From: GCA-003244245 sp963823755
GTDB taxonomy: Bacteria; Actinomycetota; Actinomycetes; Mycobacteriales; Pseudonocardiaceae
Direction: 5' to 3'
DNA length: 64,000 bases
Assembly: GCA_963823755.1 (NCBI GenBank)
Contig: CAWGMP010000017.1
Coordinates: forward strand, 310,001-374,000
In this document: positions 41,993-51,137 of the stretch, in pieces
Position numbering within the stretch: the stretch's first letter is position 1
How the letters are laid out: every line of letters starts with the position of its first letter
Program-made: the position numbers and the translations under genes
The notes under the pieces: model-generated
What the model saw: only the letters and a program-made list of their open reading frames with translations
Database searches by the model: none
What the model was told of the DNA's origin: nothing

Positions 41993-42898
41993 TCAAGGCA
42001 ACGATTTCATGATTTCGCGCATCAGCTCCGCTGTGTCACTGGGTGTCATGCCAACCCGGACACCGGCTGCTTCGAGGGCGTCTTTCTTCGCTGCGGCGGT
42101 GCCGGATGAACCAGAGACGATGGCGCCGGCGTGGCCCATGGTCTTACCTTCGGGGGCGGTGAAGCCGGCGATGTAACCGATCACCGGCTTGGTGATGTTG
42201 GCTTTGATGTAGTCGGCAGCGCGTTCTTCAGCGTCCCCACCGATCTCGCCGATCATCACCACTGCCGCGGTATCGGGGTCGTCTTCAAAGGCCTGCAGGG
42301 CGTCGATGTGCGTGGTGCCGATAACGGGGTCACCACCGATTCCCACACACGTGGAGAAACCGATATCGCGCAGCTCGAACATCATCTGGTAGGTCAGGGT
42401 ACCGGACTTGGAGACCAGCCCGATCTTGCCCGGACCGGTGATGTCGGCGGGGATGATCCCCGCATTCGAGGCACCGGGGCTGATCACCCCAGGACAGTTG
42501 GGGCCGACGATGCGGGTTCGCACCGAAGTCGCCGCCGGCCCGGTGGCACCGGCCTGGGCGCAGAAGGCCGCTGTGTCATGAACCGGGATCCCCTCGGTGA
42601 TCACTACGACCAGCCCGATGCCGGCGTCGATCGCCTCGAGGACCGCCGCCTTGGCGAACCGTGGCGGGACGAAGACCACACTGACGTCGGCGCCGGTGGC
42701 GGTCATCGACTCGGCCACCGAGCCGAACACCGGCAACGGGACACCCTCGAAGTCGACGGTCTGGCCACCCTTGCCGGGGGTGACCCCGCCGACGACCTGG
42801 CTGCCTGCGTCGAGCATCCGCTGGGTGTGTTTGCGACCCTCCGAGCCGGTCATCCCCTGGACGATGATTTTCGAGTCTTTGGTCAGCAGGATTGCCAC
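41993..42898 (-). CDS. sucD: Succinyl-CoA synthetase, alpha subunit
   Basis: A 301-residue subunit. The CoA-binding Rossmann part has IIVQGMTGSEGRKHTQRM and VVGGVTPGKGGQTVDFEG. The ligase part has VGPNCPGVISPGASNAGI, IGLVSKSGTLTYQMMFEL, VGIGGDPVIGTTHIDALQ and the phosphohistidine in MGHAGAIVSGSSGTAAAK. With SucB-type partner sucC it interconverts succinyl-CoA and succinate, making ATP or GTP in the TCA cycle. It starts three bases after the sucC stop. Confidence 0.97.
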   Translation of the reverse strand: MAILLTKDSKIIVQGMTGSEGRKHTQRMLDAGSQVVGGVTPGKGGQTVDFEGVPLPVFGSVAESMTATGADVSVVFVPPRFAKAAVLEAIDAGIGLVVVITEGIPVHDTAAFCAQAGATGPAATSVRTRIVGPNCPGVISPGASNAGIIPADITGPGKIGLVSKSGTLTYQMMFELRDIGFSTCVGIGGDPVIGTTHIDALQAFEDDPDTAAVVMIGEIGGDAEERAADYIKANITKPVIGYIAGFTAPEGKTMGHAGAIVSGSSGTAAAKKDALEAAGVRVGMTPSDTAELMREIMKSLP

Positions 42899-42901
42899 CG
42901 G

Positions 42902-44083
42902 TCACGCTCCCTGGACGCAGGTCAGTGCGGCAAGCTCAGCGGCCTTGTCTGCCGCAGCATCCATCGTGTCGACCATCGTGACGAGTGGATGGGCCGCTTC
43001 GGCAAGGATCCGGCGGCCCTGGGCGACGTTGTTGCCATCCAACCGGACCACCAACGGCTTGGCCGCGGCATCACCCAGGATCTTCAGCGCCTGCACGATG
43101 CCGGTGGCCACCTGGTCGCACGCGGTGATCCCGCCGAAGACGTTGACGAACACCGAGTGAACCGCAGGGTCACCGAGGATGATGTCCAGCCCGTCCGCCA
43201 TCACCTGCGCATTCGCGCCGCCCCCGATGTCGAGGAAGTTGGCCGGGCGCATTCCCCCATGCGCCCGGCCGGCGTAAGCGACCACGTCCAGCGTGGACAT
43301 GACCAGGCCTGCACCATTGCCGATGATGCCGACCTGCCCGTCGAGCTTGACGTAGTTGAGGTTGCGGGCCTTGGCCCTCGCCTCGAGCGGATCCTGCCCG
43401 GCGGAGTCGGCCAGCTCGGCGTGATCAGGGTGGCGGAACCCGGCGTTGTCGTCCAGGGTCACCTTGCCGTCCAGGGCGATGATGGAATCCTGCGGGTCGC
43501 GGACCAGTGGGTTCACCTCCACCAGGGTCGCGTCCTCGGCGACGAAGACATCCCACAGCTTCAGTACGGTGTCAGCCACCGCCTGCGCCACCTCCGCCGG
43601 GAACTCGGCCGCCCGAACGATCTCGGCGGCCTTCGCGGCGTCGACGCCGGTAATCGGGTCCACTGGAACCTTGGCCAGCGCCTCGGGTGCCGTCGCTGCG
43701 ACTTCCTCGATGTCCATCCCGCCCTGAACGCTGGCCATTGCGAGGAAGGTGCGGTTGGTGCGGTCGAGGACAAACGAGAGGTAGTACTCCTCGACGATGT
43801 CGCAAGCCGGGGTGACCAGCACGCGTTGCACGGTGTGACCCTTGATGTCCATGCCGAGGATAGCGGCCGCTTTGCGCTGCGCCTCCTCCGGCGTGTGGGC
43901 CAACTGCACGCCACCTGCTTTGCCGCGGCCGCCGGTTTTCACCTGCGCCTTGACGACGACGGTGCCGTCGAGTTCCGCGGCGGTGGTTCGTGCCTGCGCG
44001 CTGGTGGTGACGACACGACCGGGCAACACCGGGACGCCGTGGGCACCGAACAGATCCTTCGCCTGATATTCGTACAGATCCAC
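42902..44083 (-). CDS. sucC: Succinyl-CoA synthetase, beta subunit
   Basis: A 393-residue ATP-grasp subunit. MDLYEYQAKDLFGAHGVP opens it. The nucleotide site holds VVVKAQVKTGGRGKAGGV, the metal site VEVNPLVRDP and KVTLDDNAGFRHPDH, and the C-terminal domain carries GIIGNGAGLVMSTLDVVA and PANFLDIGGGANAQVMAD with VFVNVFGGITACDQVA. Normal length. Forms an operon with sucD and the PerM-like gene. Confidence 0.97.
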   Translation of the reverse strand: MDLYEYQAKDLFGAHGVPVLPGRVVTTSAQARTTAAELDGTVVVKAQVKTGGRGKAGGVQLAHTPEEAQRKAAAILGMDIKGHTVQRVLVTPACDIVEEYYLSFVLDRTNRTFLAMASVQGGMDIEEVAATAPEALAKVPVDPITGVDAAKAAEIVRAAEFPAEVAQAVADTVLKLWDVFVAEDATLVEVNPLVRDPQDSIIALDGKVTLDDNAGFRHPDHAELADSAGQDPLEARAKARNLNYVKLDGQVGIIGNGAGLVMSTLDVVAYAGRAHGGMRPANFLDIGGGANAQVMADGLDIILGDPAVHSVFVNVFGGITACDQVATGIVQALKILGDAAAKPLVVRLDGNNVAQGRRILAEAAHPLVTMVDTMDAAADKAAELAALTCVQGA

Positions 44084-44141
44084 GCTGTCGACCCTATCCA
44101 GCCACTGCCCGGCAGCAGCGCACCGGCAGCAGTGAAGAAGA

Positions 44142-44546
44142 TCACTCCACGGGAGCGGCTAGGGCGCCGCGCACCCAGTCGACGATTTCGTGCGTGGTCG
44201 CACCCGGGGTGAAGACCTTGGCCACCCCGAGCTCGGTGAGTATCGGGATGTCCTGCTCGGGAATGATCCCGCCACCGAAAACCAGCACGTCCGTCGCGCC
44301 CTTGCTCTCCAACAGCTCGATCACCCTGGCGAACAGAGTCATGTGGGCGCCGGACAGCACCGAGAGGCCTACCGCGTCGGCGTCCTCCTGCAGCGCCGTC
44401 TCCACGATCTGCTCGGGGGTCTGGTGCAGTCCGGTGTAGATGACCTCCATGCCAGCATCACGCAGGGCACGGGCGACGACCTTGGCGCCACGATCATGCC
44501 CATCGAGACCCGGTTTGGCGACCACCACCCGGATACGTCCACTCAT
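44142..44546 (-). CDS. Cobalamin-binding domain protein (acyl-CoA mutase small-subunit type)
   Basis: A 134-residue stand-alone B12-binding domain. The signature GLDGHDRGAKVVARAL is the DxHxxG site whose histidine replaces the dimethylbenzimidazole ligand; SVLSGAHMTLFARVIELL and VLVFGGGIIPEQDIPILT complete the fold. It resembles the small subunit of methylmalonyl-, isobutyryl- or hydroxyisobutyryl-CoA mutases. Its place upstream of sucCD fits methylmalonyl-CoA to succinyl-CoA flux, but the large subunit is not in the window, so the substrate is open. Confidence 0.88.
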   Translation of the reverse strand: MSGRIRVVVAKPGLDGHDRGAKVVARALRDAGMEVIYTGLHQTPEQIVETALQEDADAVGLSVLSGAHMTLFARVIELLESKGATDVLVFGGGIIPEQDIPILTELGVAKVFTPGATTHEIVDWVRGALAAPVE

Positions 44547-44806
44547 TGAGCCAAGGGTAACTCCTTATGACGGTCGCTCGGTCTACCGGCGTGCGGGGTA
44601 AGCCGGGGCGACCGACCGCACAGCGCGGCAGAACGGACGCTGGCCGATACGGCCGGGCGTATCACGGAACGGCGCCTTGCCTACAGGTGTCGCGCTTCGT
44701 TACGTTCCCGCGGTCCACGACCACGGTCCGAGTACGGCTGACGGCAGGACTTCCGGGATCCCCCGCCCGGTGTCAGTGCGGACTCCCCGAGACGGGAAGG
44801 CAGGTC

Positions 44807-45580
44807 TTGGCTCGACATCGCTCCCCAGGTGGCCAGCGACCATCTCTGGTGATCGAGGCAGCGCGGCGTCCCGCCCGGTCGGCGTCCTGCCTCACTGCTC
44901 CCTCCCCCACCGTGCGCGGTCGGGTGGTGGTCGCAGCCGTTGCGGCTGGCGCCTTTGCGGCTGCCGGCCAGACGATCACTTACACCGCCGTCCCGACCTC
45001 CGACGATGCCACCTTGCTGGCGTCTGCGCGAGACGCGTCGTCGGCGATAGGGCTCGGCGGCCCCGCGCCCGCGCCCGAGTACCTGCCGGTGACTCGACCT
45101 ACCGGTCCTGCCACAGTCGAAGCTGTACAGGCGATGGCCAAGGGCCAACACTTGGGCGACGAACGCGTCACTCAGGAGGCAGAAGCCAGCCGGGTTCGGT
45201 TCGTTTTGCCGGCCAAAGGTGTCTTCACCTCTGGGTACGGCGGGCGGTGGGGAGCGTTCCACTACGGAATCGACCTCGCCAACTCCATCGGAACGCCGAT
45301 CGTCGCCGCTGCTGACGGCGTGGTAGCGGAGTCCGGGCCAGCCAGCGGCTTCGGCCTCTGGATACGCATCCGACACTCCGACGGCACGATTACCGTCTAC
45401 GGGCACATCAACCGCTCGCTCGTGGTGGAGGGCCAGAAGATCCGAGCGGGTCAGGAAATCGCCGAGATGGGCAACCGGGGTAACTCGACCGGACCACACC
45501 TGCACTTCGAAGTGTGGAATCCAGCAGGCCAGAAGATCAACCCGCTCATCTGGCTGCACCAACACGGCATCGACCTCTGA
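44807..45580 (+). CDS. M23-family peptidase (LysM-less, membrane-anchored or secreted)
   Basis: A protein of about 257 residues. A basic N-terminus and a hydrophobic stretch (RVVVAAVAAGAFAAAGQT) form a signal peptide or anchor. After a linker, residues about 135-245 are a lysostaphin-like M23 domain: FTSGYGGRWGAFHYGIDL with the zinc His/Asp, IVAAADGVVAESGPASGF, ITVYGHINRSLVVEGQKI and STGPHLHFEVWNP with the HxH motif. It cleaves peptidoglycan cross-bridges or has a regulatory role. The open frame begins at 44567, but TTG 44807 after GGGAAGG gives the N-terminus LARHRSPGG usual for relatives. Confidence 0.85.
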   Translation: MARHRSPGGQRPSLVIEAARRPARSASCLTAPSPTVRGRVVVAAVAAGAFAAAGQTITYTAVPTSDDATLLASARDASSAIGLGGPAPAPEYLPVTRPTGPATVEAVQAMAKGQHLGDERVTQEAEASRVRFVLPAKGVFTSGYGGRWGAFHYGIDLANSIGTPIVAAADGVVAESGPASGFGLWIRIRHSDGTITVYGHINRSLVVEGQKIRAGQEIAEMGNRGNSTGPHLHFEVWNPAGQKINPLIWLHQHGIDL

Positions 45581-45597
45581 CAGCGCCGCCCGCCAGA

Positions 45598-45897
45598 TCA
45601 CAGACCACCATCTGACGGCCATCCGCCCACCAGATGGCCGTGCGCCGTACGCCAGACAGAACACAGCAAGCGTCGTCTGCGCCACGGACGAAACATCCGG
45701 TCGCAGTGTCGGCAGCGTCCCCGGGGACCAGAACTGTGCTGTACGAGAAGGCTCCGCCAAGCCACGACCAGAGGCAGTAACCGAACCCGTAGCGCGGGCC
45801 AGGCCGCTCCTGGCGCCGCCCCGCGGAGCACCCACTCGACATCGCGCAGGTACGCCTCCACGCGCTCCCGCAAAACCCGACCCAATCGCTCGTCCAT
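45598..45897 (-). CDS. Hypothetical Cys/Trp/Arg-rich small protein
   Basis: A protein of about 99 residues from ATG 45897: MDERLGRVLRERVEAYLR and DVEWVLRGAAPGAAWPAL, then RVRLLPLVVAWRSLL and a basic C-terminal half with CRHCDRMFRPWRRRRLLC, a possible metal-binding pair. No family is recognised. It lies between the M23 peptidase gene, on which it converges, and pcrA. Confidence 0.5.
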   Translation of the reverse strand: MDERLGRVLRERVEAYLRDVEWVLRGAAPGAAWPALRVRLLPLVVAWRSLLVQHSSGPRGRCRHCDRMFRPWRRRRLLCSVWRTAHGHLVGGWPSDGGL

Positions 45898-46000
45898 TCT
45901 GCACCCCCAGCAGCGTAGTCGAACATATGTTCGAAAACTAGTGGGCGACCCTGACAAACGCGGGATCACGATCAGGTGGTTCTCGAAGACCACCAGACTG

Positions 46001-48373
46001 CTACAGCTTCACTAAGGGGACTCCGCCGATGAGCATGAGCCGGACCGTCCCAGCCGAGCCGAAATCGATGGTCGCGGTGGCCCGGGGGCCGCTGCCATCG
46101 GTGGCCACCACGGTGCCCAGGCCGTACTTGTCATGGGTGACCCGATCCCCCACGTCCAACGACAGCGCGGGAGTACTCTGCCATCCCCGGAAGGGGGTCG
46201 AGCGTAAGCCGTGGGCAGCCACTCCGGCCTGCGCCGAATCGCCGCCGGCCACGTCGGCACTCCGCCCGCCGGACCCACTCCGGCCGAAAACCGTGCGGCC
46301 GACCGGGCCTGCGCGGCCGGGTTCCTCACGCCGCCAGTGCACCAGTGACTCGGGCACGTCAGCGAGGAAGCGCGACGCGGGATTGGTCACCGGCTGCCCC
46401 CACGCGGACCGGGTGATCGCCCAGGAAAGGTAGAGCCGGTGCTGGGCCCTGGTCAGCCCGACGTAGGCCAGCCTGCGCTCCTCGGCGAGCTCGACCGGAT
46501 CGCCCAGCGCGCGCAGGTGCGGGAACAGCCCGTCCTCCCAGCCGGTGACGAACACCACCGGAAACTCCAGGCCCTTGGCGGTGTGCAGGGTCATCAAGGT
46601 CACCACACCACTGGATGCCCCGTCGTCGTCCGGAACCTGGTCAGCGTCGGCGACCAGCGCCACCCGCTCCAGAAACGCGGCGAGCGACCCGGGCGCGGCA
46701 CCACCGTCCTCAACCGGAACCGCCGACCCAGCCTCAGTGACGAACTCCCGCGCCACCGTCACCAACTCGGTGAGGTTGTCCAGCCGGGAACCATCCTGCG
46801 GATCCTCGGAGGCGTCCAACTCCGCGCGGTAACCGGTGCGCTCGAGCACCGCCTCGAGGACCACCGCGACCTCTTCGCCCGCAGCCACCTTTTCTCGCAG
46901 TTCATCCATCAGCACCACGAATGCCGTGATCGCGTTGCGGGATCTCGGGTTGAGCAGCGGAATCTCCTGGCCGGCCGCGGCAACCCGCAACGCCGCCGCA
47001 AACGAGATCTGTTCCCGCTCGGCGTGCGCGGCCACCACGGCTTCCGCGCGATCCCCGATTCCCCGGCGTGGCGTGTTGAGGATCCGGCGCAGCGACACGG
47101 TGTCGTCGGGGTTGTCCAGCACCCGCAGGTAGGCCAGCGCGTCGCGGACCTCGCGACGCTCGTAGAAGCGCACCCCCCCGACCACCTTGTAGGGCAGCCC
47201 GAGCCGGATGAACATCTCCTCGAACACCCGGGAGGAATTATTGGTCCGGTAGAACACTGCTACGTCGCCGAACCGTGCGTTGCCACCGTCGACCAGTCGG
47301 TCGATCTCGGATGCGACGAACGCCGCCTCGTCGTGCTCGTTGTCCGCGACGTAACCGACGATCGGCTCGCCGTCCCCTGCGGCCGACCACAACCGCTTGT
47401 CCCGACGGCCGGGGTTGCGAGAGATCACCGCGTTCGCTGCGGACAGGATCGTCTGGGTAGAGCGGTAGTTCTGTTCCAGCAGGATCGTTCGGGCCGCCGG
47501 GAAGTCCCGCTCGAACTCCTCGATGTTGCGGATGGTGGCACCACGGAAGGCGTAGATGGACTGGTCAGCGTCGCCCACCACGCACAGTTCGGCGGGGTCC
47601 TCGCCCTCGGTCGCCGGCGCTACCAGTTCCCGGATCAACACGTACTGCGCGTGGTTGGTGTCCTGGTACTCATCGACGAGGAGGTGACGGAATCGGCGCC
47701 GGTAGTGCTCAGCCACGTCGGGGAGGGTCTGTAGCAACTCGACGGTGCGCATGATCAGATCATCGAAGTCCAGCGCGTTCGAGCTGGCCAACCGCCGCTG
47801 GTACCCCGCATACACCTCGGCTACCCGGCGCTCGAAGTCGTTTCCCGCGGCCGCCCCTGTGACATCGCCGGGGTCGGCCAGGTCGTTCTTCAGGTTGGAG
47901 ATCCTCGCCGCCAGGGTGCGGGCGGGATAGCGTTTCGGGTCCAGGTCGAGGTCGCGGGCCACCATCGCGATCAGGCGGCGGGTGTCGTCGGCATCGTAGA
48001 TGGAGAAGTTCGATGTCAACCCGGACAGGTGGCCAGCCTCCCGGCGCAGGATCCGCACACACATCGAGTGGAACGTCGAGACCCACATCACCGCGGCGCG
48101 GCGGCCGACCAGCGCGGCGACCCGCTGCCTCATCTCGGTTGCGGCCTTGTTCGTGAAGGTGATCGCCAACACCTGTCCAGGCGTGACGCCGCGTTCGGCG
48201 AGCAGGTAGGCGACGCGATGGGCAAGCACTCGGGTCTTGCCGGATCCGGCTCCCGCGACGATCAGCAGCGGGGAGCCGGCGTGCTCCACCGCCGCGCGTT
48301 GCTGCGGGTTGAGTCCGGCGAGCAGGTCCTGAGACCCGGCAGCGCCAGAAGAGTCGACAACAGAAGCACTCAT
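46001..48373 (-). CDS. pcrA: UvrD/PcrA-type ATP-dependent DNA helicase
   Basis: A superfamily 1A helicase of about 790 residues. The motifs occur in order: Q-motif LLAGLNPQQRAAVEHAGS, Walker A AGAGSGKTRVLAHRV, Ia ITFTNKAATEMRQRV, II LLVDEYQDTNHAQYVLI, III GDADQSIYAFRGATIRNI, IV LEQNYRSTQTILSAAN, V LMTLHTAKGLEFPVVFVTGW and VI LAYVGLTRAQHRLYLSW. The C-terminal Tudor-like domain (VGDRVTHDKYGLGTVVAT) is typical of PcrA and contacts RNA polymerase. It unwinds DNA in repair and displaces RecA. The frame extends to 48421; ATG 48373 is chosen as the family start. Confidence 0.95.
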   Translation of the reverse strand: MSASVVDSSGAAGSQDLLAGLNPQQRAAVEHAGSPLLIVAGAGSGKTRVLAHRVAYLLAERGVTPGQVLAITFTNKAATEMRQRVAALVGRRAAVMWVSTFHSMCVRILRREAGHLSGLTSNFSIYDADDTRRLIAMVARDLDLDPKRYPARTLAARISNLKNDLADPGDVTGAAAGNDFERRVAEVYAGYQRRLASSNALDFDDLIMRTVELLQTLPDVAEHYRRRFRHLLVDEYQDTNHAQYVLIRELVAPATEGEDPAELCVVGDADQSIYAFRGATIRNIEEFERDFPAARTILLEQNYRSTQTILSAANAVISRNPGRRDKRLWSAAGDGEPIVGYVADNEHDEAAFVASEIDRLVDGGNARFGDVAVFYRTNNSSRVFEEMFIRLGLPYKVVGGVRFYERREVRDALAYLRVLDNPDDTVSLRRILNTPRRGIGDRAEAVVAAHAEREQISFAAALRVAAAGQEIPLLNPRSRNAITAFVVLMDELREKVAAGEEVAVVLEAVLERTGYRAELDASEDPQDGSRLDNLTELVTVAREFVTEAGSAVPVEDGGAAPGSLAAFLERVALVADADQVPDDDGASSGVVTLMTLHTAKGLEFPVVFVTGWEDGLFPHLRALGDPVELAEERRLAYVGLTRAQHRLYLSWAITRSAWGQPVTNPASRFLADVPESLVHWRREEPGRAGPVGRTVFGRSGSGGRSADVAGGDSAQAGVAAHGLRSTPFRGWQSTPALSLDVGDRVTHDKYGLGTVVATDGSGPRATATIDFGSAGTVRLMLIGGVPLVKL

Positions 48374-48581
48374 TGTGGCGACCACGGTACCGGGAGGCAC
48401 CGACGTCCTGAGAACCATCATCGCCCAGACGAACCACGGGCAGGATCAGGTCCCCGGCAACCCAACTGGACGGCGGACCGCGCGACGTGTCACACTCCGT
48501 ATCGTGCAGAGTCGCCATCGCTTTTTTTACGGGTACCGGAGCCGGTGCCCGTGATGGCGTGACACACGACACAGACCACCA

Positions 48582-48614
48582 CGACGCCCCGGAGTCCACG
48601 GACCCGGGGCGTCG
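48582..48614. other. Strong hairpin upstream of the chorismate mutase gene
   Basis: An 11-bp perfect stem (CGACGCCCCGG at 48582-48592 with CCGGGGCGTCG at 48604-48614) and an 11-base loop, 49 bases before the chorismate mutase start. It could terminate an unseen short transcript or attenuate the gene. No U run follows on either strand. Confidence 0.4.
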
Positions 48615-48663
48615 TTGCGGCCGGGGAACGCGGACTGCGGGACAGGACCGGGAGACCACCGAG

Positions 48664-48966
48664 ATGTCCCAACACGCGACCAGCGAGGCAGCGGCCGCTG
48701 CCCAGGACCGCAAGAACGGCACTACCACCGATCTCGCCGCGCTGCGCACCGAGATCGACTACCTCGATGCCGAGATCCTGCGACTGGTGCAGCGACGCAC
48801 CGCGGTATCTCAGGCGATCGGCAACGCGCGAAGGGCCGCCGGCGGTCCGCGGGTAGTGCACGGCCGCGAGATGGCTGTGCTCGACCGCTACCGCGAGCTG
48901 GGCTCTGAGGGCCACGAGCTGGCGATGCTGCTGCTACGACTGGGCCGCGGTCGGCTCGGTCACTGA
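48664..48966 (+). CDS. Chorismate mutase (AroQ type)
   Basis: A 100-residue all-helical protein. LAALRTEIDYLDAEILRL, VQRRTAVSQAIGNARRAA and GPRVVHGREMAVLDRYRE are the AroQ-type helices, with the active-site Arg, Lys/Arg and Glu positions recognisable (RxEIDxLD, RR..). It turns chorismate to prephenate for Phe and Tyr. It lacks a signal peptide and resembles the actinobacterial cytosolic enzyme that relies on DAHP synthase for full activity. The frame opens at 48487, but ATG 48664 gives the family N-terminus. Confidence 0.9.
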   Translation: MSQHATSEAAAAAQDRKNGTTTDLAALRTEIDYLDAEILRLVQRRTAVSQAIGNARRAAGGPRVVHGREMAVLDRYRELGSEGHELAMLLLRLGRGRLGH

Positions 48967-49030
48967 TCATCCCTGCGACCGCCCCGGCAGGCCGCGGCAT
49001 TACCCTCGCTGGTAGGAGCACACTGGCGGC

Positions 49031-49339
49031 ATGGTGCTCAATCTGATCGCTGTTCTCGCCGCGCTGGCCGGATTGCTCGCGGCGCTGGCCCACGGTGGAT
49101 ACCTCGCGATGTTGGGGTCGGCGGCCAACCGGCGGGCCGGTGGTGAACCGGTCAGCCAGTACGTCCGCAGCCGGATCCCGGTGGCTGGAGTCACCGTCGG
49201 CGTGGCGTTACTCGCGCTGCTGCTCACCACCGGCGGCACGGGAGCCGACATCCTCGCCATCGTGGCCGGAGCCGGTAGCGGCGTGGTGAGTTACCAGGCC
49301 CTGCAGAGCACCCGGACGCGCTACCGCAGCGGCGGCTGA
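49031..49339 (+). CDS. Small two-helix membrane protein
   Basis: A 102-residue protein with three hydrophobic stretches: VLNLIAVLAALAGLLAAL at the N-terminus, VAGVTVGVALLALLLTTG, and ADILAIVAGAGSGVVSYQ. The C-terminus is basic (STRTRYRSGG). No named domain is recognised. ATG 49031 lies after a purine-rich stretch and the protein is plausible from composition. It stands alone between the chorismate mutase and kinase genes. Confidence 0.6.
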   Translation: MVLNLIAVLAALAGLLAALAHGGYLAMLGSAANRRAGGEPVSQYVRSRIPVAGVTVGVALLALLLTTGGTGADILAIVAGAGSGVVSYQALQSTRTRYRSGG

Positions 49340-49468
49340 TTCCCTTCGCCGTAATCGGCTGCCACCGCCCGTCCTGCTGGAGCTACCGGATATCGATGTG
49401 GTTGCCGGGGGCGGGTCTCGTGGGCGGGGAAGGCCCTAGCCTGAGGTCGTGAGCGAGGAGTGCAGTAG

Positions 49469-51049
49469 GTGAACCCCGGTAGCCGGCTCGTCGTCGACCG
49501 CTACCGCTTGGAAGAGCGGATCGGCGCCGGCGCGATGGGTGTGGTCTGGCGAGCGCACGACGAGCGGCTGGACCGCACGGTAGCGATCAAGGAGCTGCTG
49601 ATGCAGCCCGGTCTGGCCGAGTCGGAGGAACAGACGGCCAGGGCCCGGGCAATGCGTGAAGGCCGGATCGCAGCTCGCTTGCAGCACCCCCACGCTATCT
49701 GCGTCTACGATGTGGCTCTCGATCGCGGCACCGGTCCCCGAGGCCAGATAGTGCCGTGGCTGGTCATGGAGTACCTGCCGGCTCGCAGCCTGGCCGCGGT
49801 ACTCGTCGAGCAAGGGATGCTGGCACCGCACGAGACGGCCAGGATCGGCCGGCAGGTCGCCGCCGCGCTCGCCGCCGCCCATGAAGCCGGGATCGTGCAC
49901 CGTGACGTCAAGCCGGGCAACGTCCTGCTAGGCCCGGACGGGATCGTCAAGATCACCGACTTCGGCATATCCCGGGCGAGCTGGGACGCCACCGTGACCC
50001 GCACCGGCATCCTGGCGGGCACGCCCGCCTACTTCGCTCCGGAGGTGGCCCGCGGCGAGCTGCCCGGCCCAGCGAGCGACGTGTTCTCGCTGGGTTCGAC
50101 CCTCTATGTGGCGGTGGAAGGAGAACCGCCGTTCGGGCTGGACGACAATGCCTTGGCGATGCTACGGACCGTCGCCGACGGTCGAGTCCGGCCCCCGCAA
50201 CAGGCCGGGCCGATGTCCGCAGTCCTGATGCGGCTGCTGGCGGACGATCCGGTGGTGCGTCCCTCGATGCCGGAAGTGGTCGCAGCGCTCAGTGCGATAG
50301 AGGCACACGGGACCCTTCAACCGATCACCCCGCCACTGCTCAGCAGACCTTTCCGCCCTCGGACGGCTGGGCCCGCCCCAGCGACGCCGACAGCAGTGAA
50401 CCTGACCCCCCACCGTCCACCCGACAACACGGTGTGGAGAAGATCGGCGGCCGATCGGATCGCGTGGTGGCGCCGACCCGCAATCTTGTTCGGGGCCGCT
50501 GGCTGCCTTCTGCTGCTCGCCGTGGTATTGGCCGTCGTGTCGAACGTGGCCGTCCCGAATGTGCCCACCGCCGACCGTGGTCAGCCGGCAGTGGCCACCC
50601 CCGCAACACCACCGGCACCCGGCGCGGACGCCCTACCGACGCAGCCCCAACCCACACAGCCCCAACCCGCCCAATCTCAATCCGCGCAGCCCCAATCCGC
50701 GCAGCCCCAACCCGCCCAGGCGCCGGCCGCGCAGCTGGAGCAGACGGTTCGCACCTACTACGGCCTGCTCCCTGAGGACACCACCGTCGCGTGGCAGTAC
50801 CTCGGCACCGCCGAACAAGCTAAGGGTTTCCAGCGCTACAACGACTTCTGGCGCGGAATCAACGGAATAAGCATCCGCGGACCAGTTGCCGTGCAGGGCA
50901 ACACCGTGCTGGTGGGCCTGGTGTTCGAGCCGACGAACCGGAAGCGAACCTTCGAACGCTACCAGCTCACCATGGGCAGCTCACCTGATGGCCGAGTGCT
51001 GATCGAGTCCGCCTCGCGGATCGGTACCTTCGCACTCGCCAGCAGGTGA
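49469..51049 (+). CDS. Membrane Ser/Thr protein kinase (PknB-like)
   Basis: A 526-residue protein. The kinase domain (about 8-275) has GAGAMGVVWRA, the catalytic Lys in VAIKEL, HRDVKPGNVLLG, the DFG in KITDFGISRAS and AGTPAYFAPEVARG. A Pro-rich juxtamembrane part is followed by one transmembrane helix at about 335-357, a Gln/Pro repeat linker (QPQPTQPQPAQSQSAQPQ) and an extracellular domain of about 110 residues (TYYGLLPEDTTVAWQYLG) resembling an NTF2-like fold. There are no PASTA repeats. GTG start with GAGGAG at 49455-49460. Confidence 0.93.
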   Translation: MNPGSRLVVDRYRLEERIGAGAMGVVWRAHDERLDRTVAIKELLMQPGLAESEEQTARARAMREGRIAARLQHPHAICVYDVALDRGTGPRGQIVPWLVMEYLPARSLAAVLVEQGMLAPHETARIGRQVAAALAAAHEAGIVHRDVKPGNVLLGPDGIVKITDFGISRASWDATVTRTGILAGTPAYFAPEVARGELPGPASDVFSLGSTLYVAVEGEPPFGLDDNALAMLRTVADGRVRPPQQAGPMSAVLMRLLADDPVVRPSMPEVVAALSAIEAHGTLQPITPPLLSRPFRPRTAGPAPATPTAVNLTPHRPPDNTVWRRSAADRIAWWRRPAILFGAAGCLLLLAVVLAVVSNVAVPNVPTADRGQPAVATPATPPAPGADALPTQPQPTQPQPAQSQSAQPQSAQPQPAQAPAAQLEQTVRTYYGLLPEDTTVAWQYLGTAEQAKGFQRYNDFWRGINGISIRGPVAVQGNTVLVGLVFEPTNRKRTFERYQLTMGSSPDGRVLIESASRIGTFALASR

Positions 51050-51137
51050 AGCATAGGCGGCCCCGAACACCGAGTTCAGTCCTGCACCGAGTTCAGTCCT
51101 GCGGCGTCCGTTTCCGGCTTATCTCGACCGAACCCGC

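Noticed and set aside
44567..44806. Possible cyclic di-AMP (ydaO-type) riboswitch before the M23 peptidase gene
   Set aside because: Such riboswitches precede actinobacterial cell-wall hydrolase genes and a GCCGGGGCGACC run occurs here, but I could not assemble the conserved junctions by eye. A covariance-model search would decide.
48522..48565. T-run with a following inverted repeat upstream of chorismate mutase, as a terminator
   Set aside because: The T-run precedes the hairpin on the plus strand and becomes an A-run after it on the minus strand, so neither direction has the hairpin-then-U order.
51068..51101. Tandem 17-bp duplication (ACCGAGTTCAGTCCTGC twice) after the Ser/Thr kinase gene
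   Set aside because: A short intergenic duplication between convergent genes with no linked feature; likely simple slippage.
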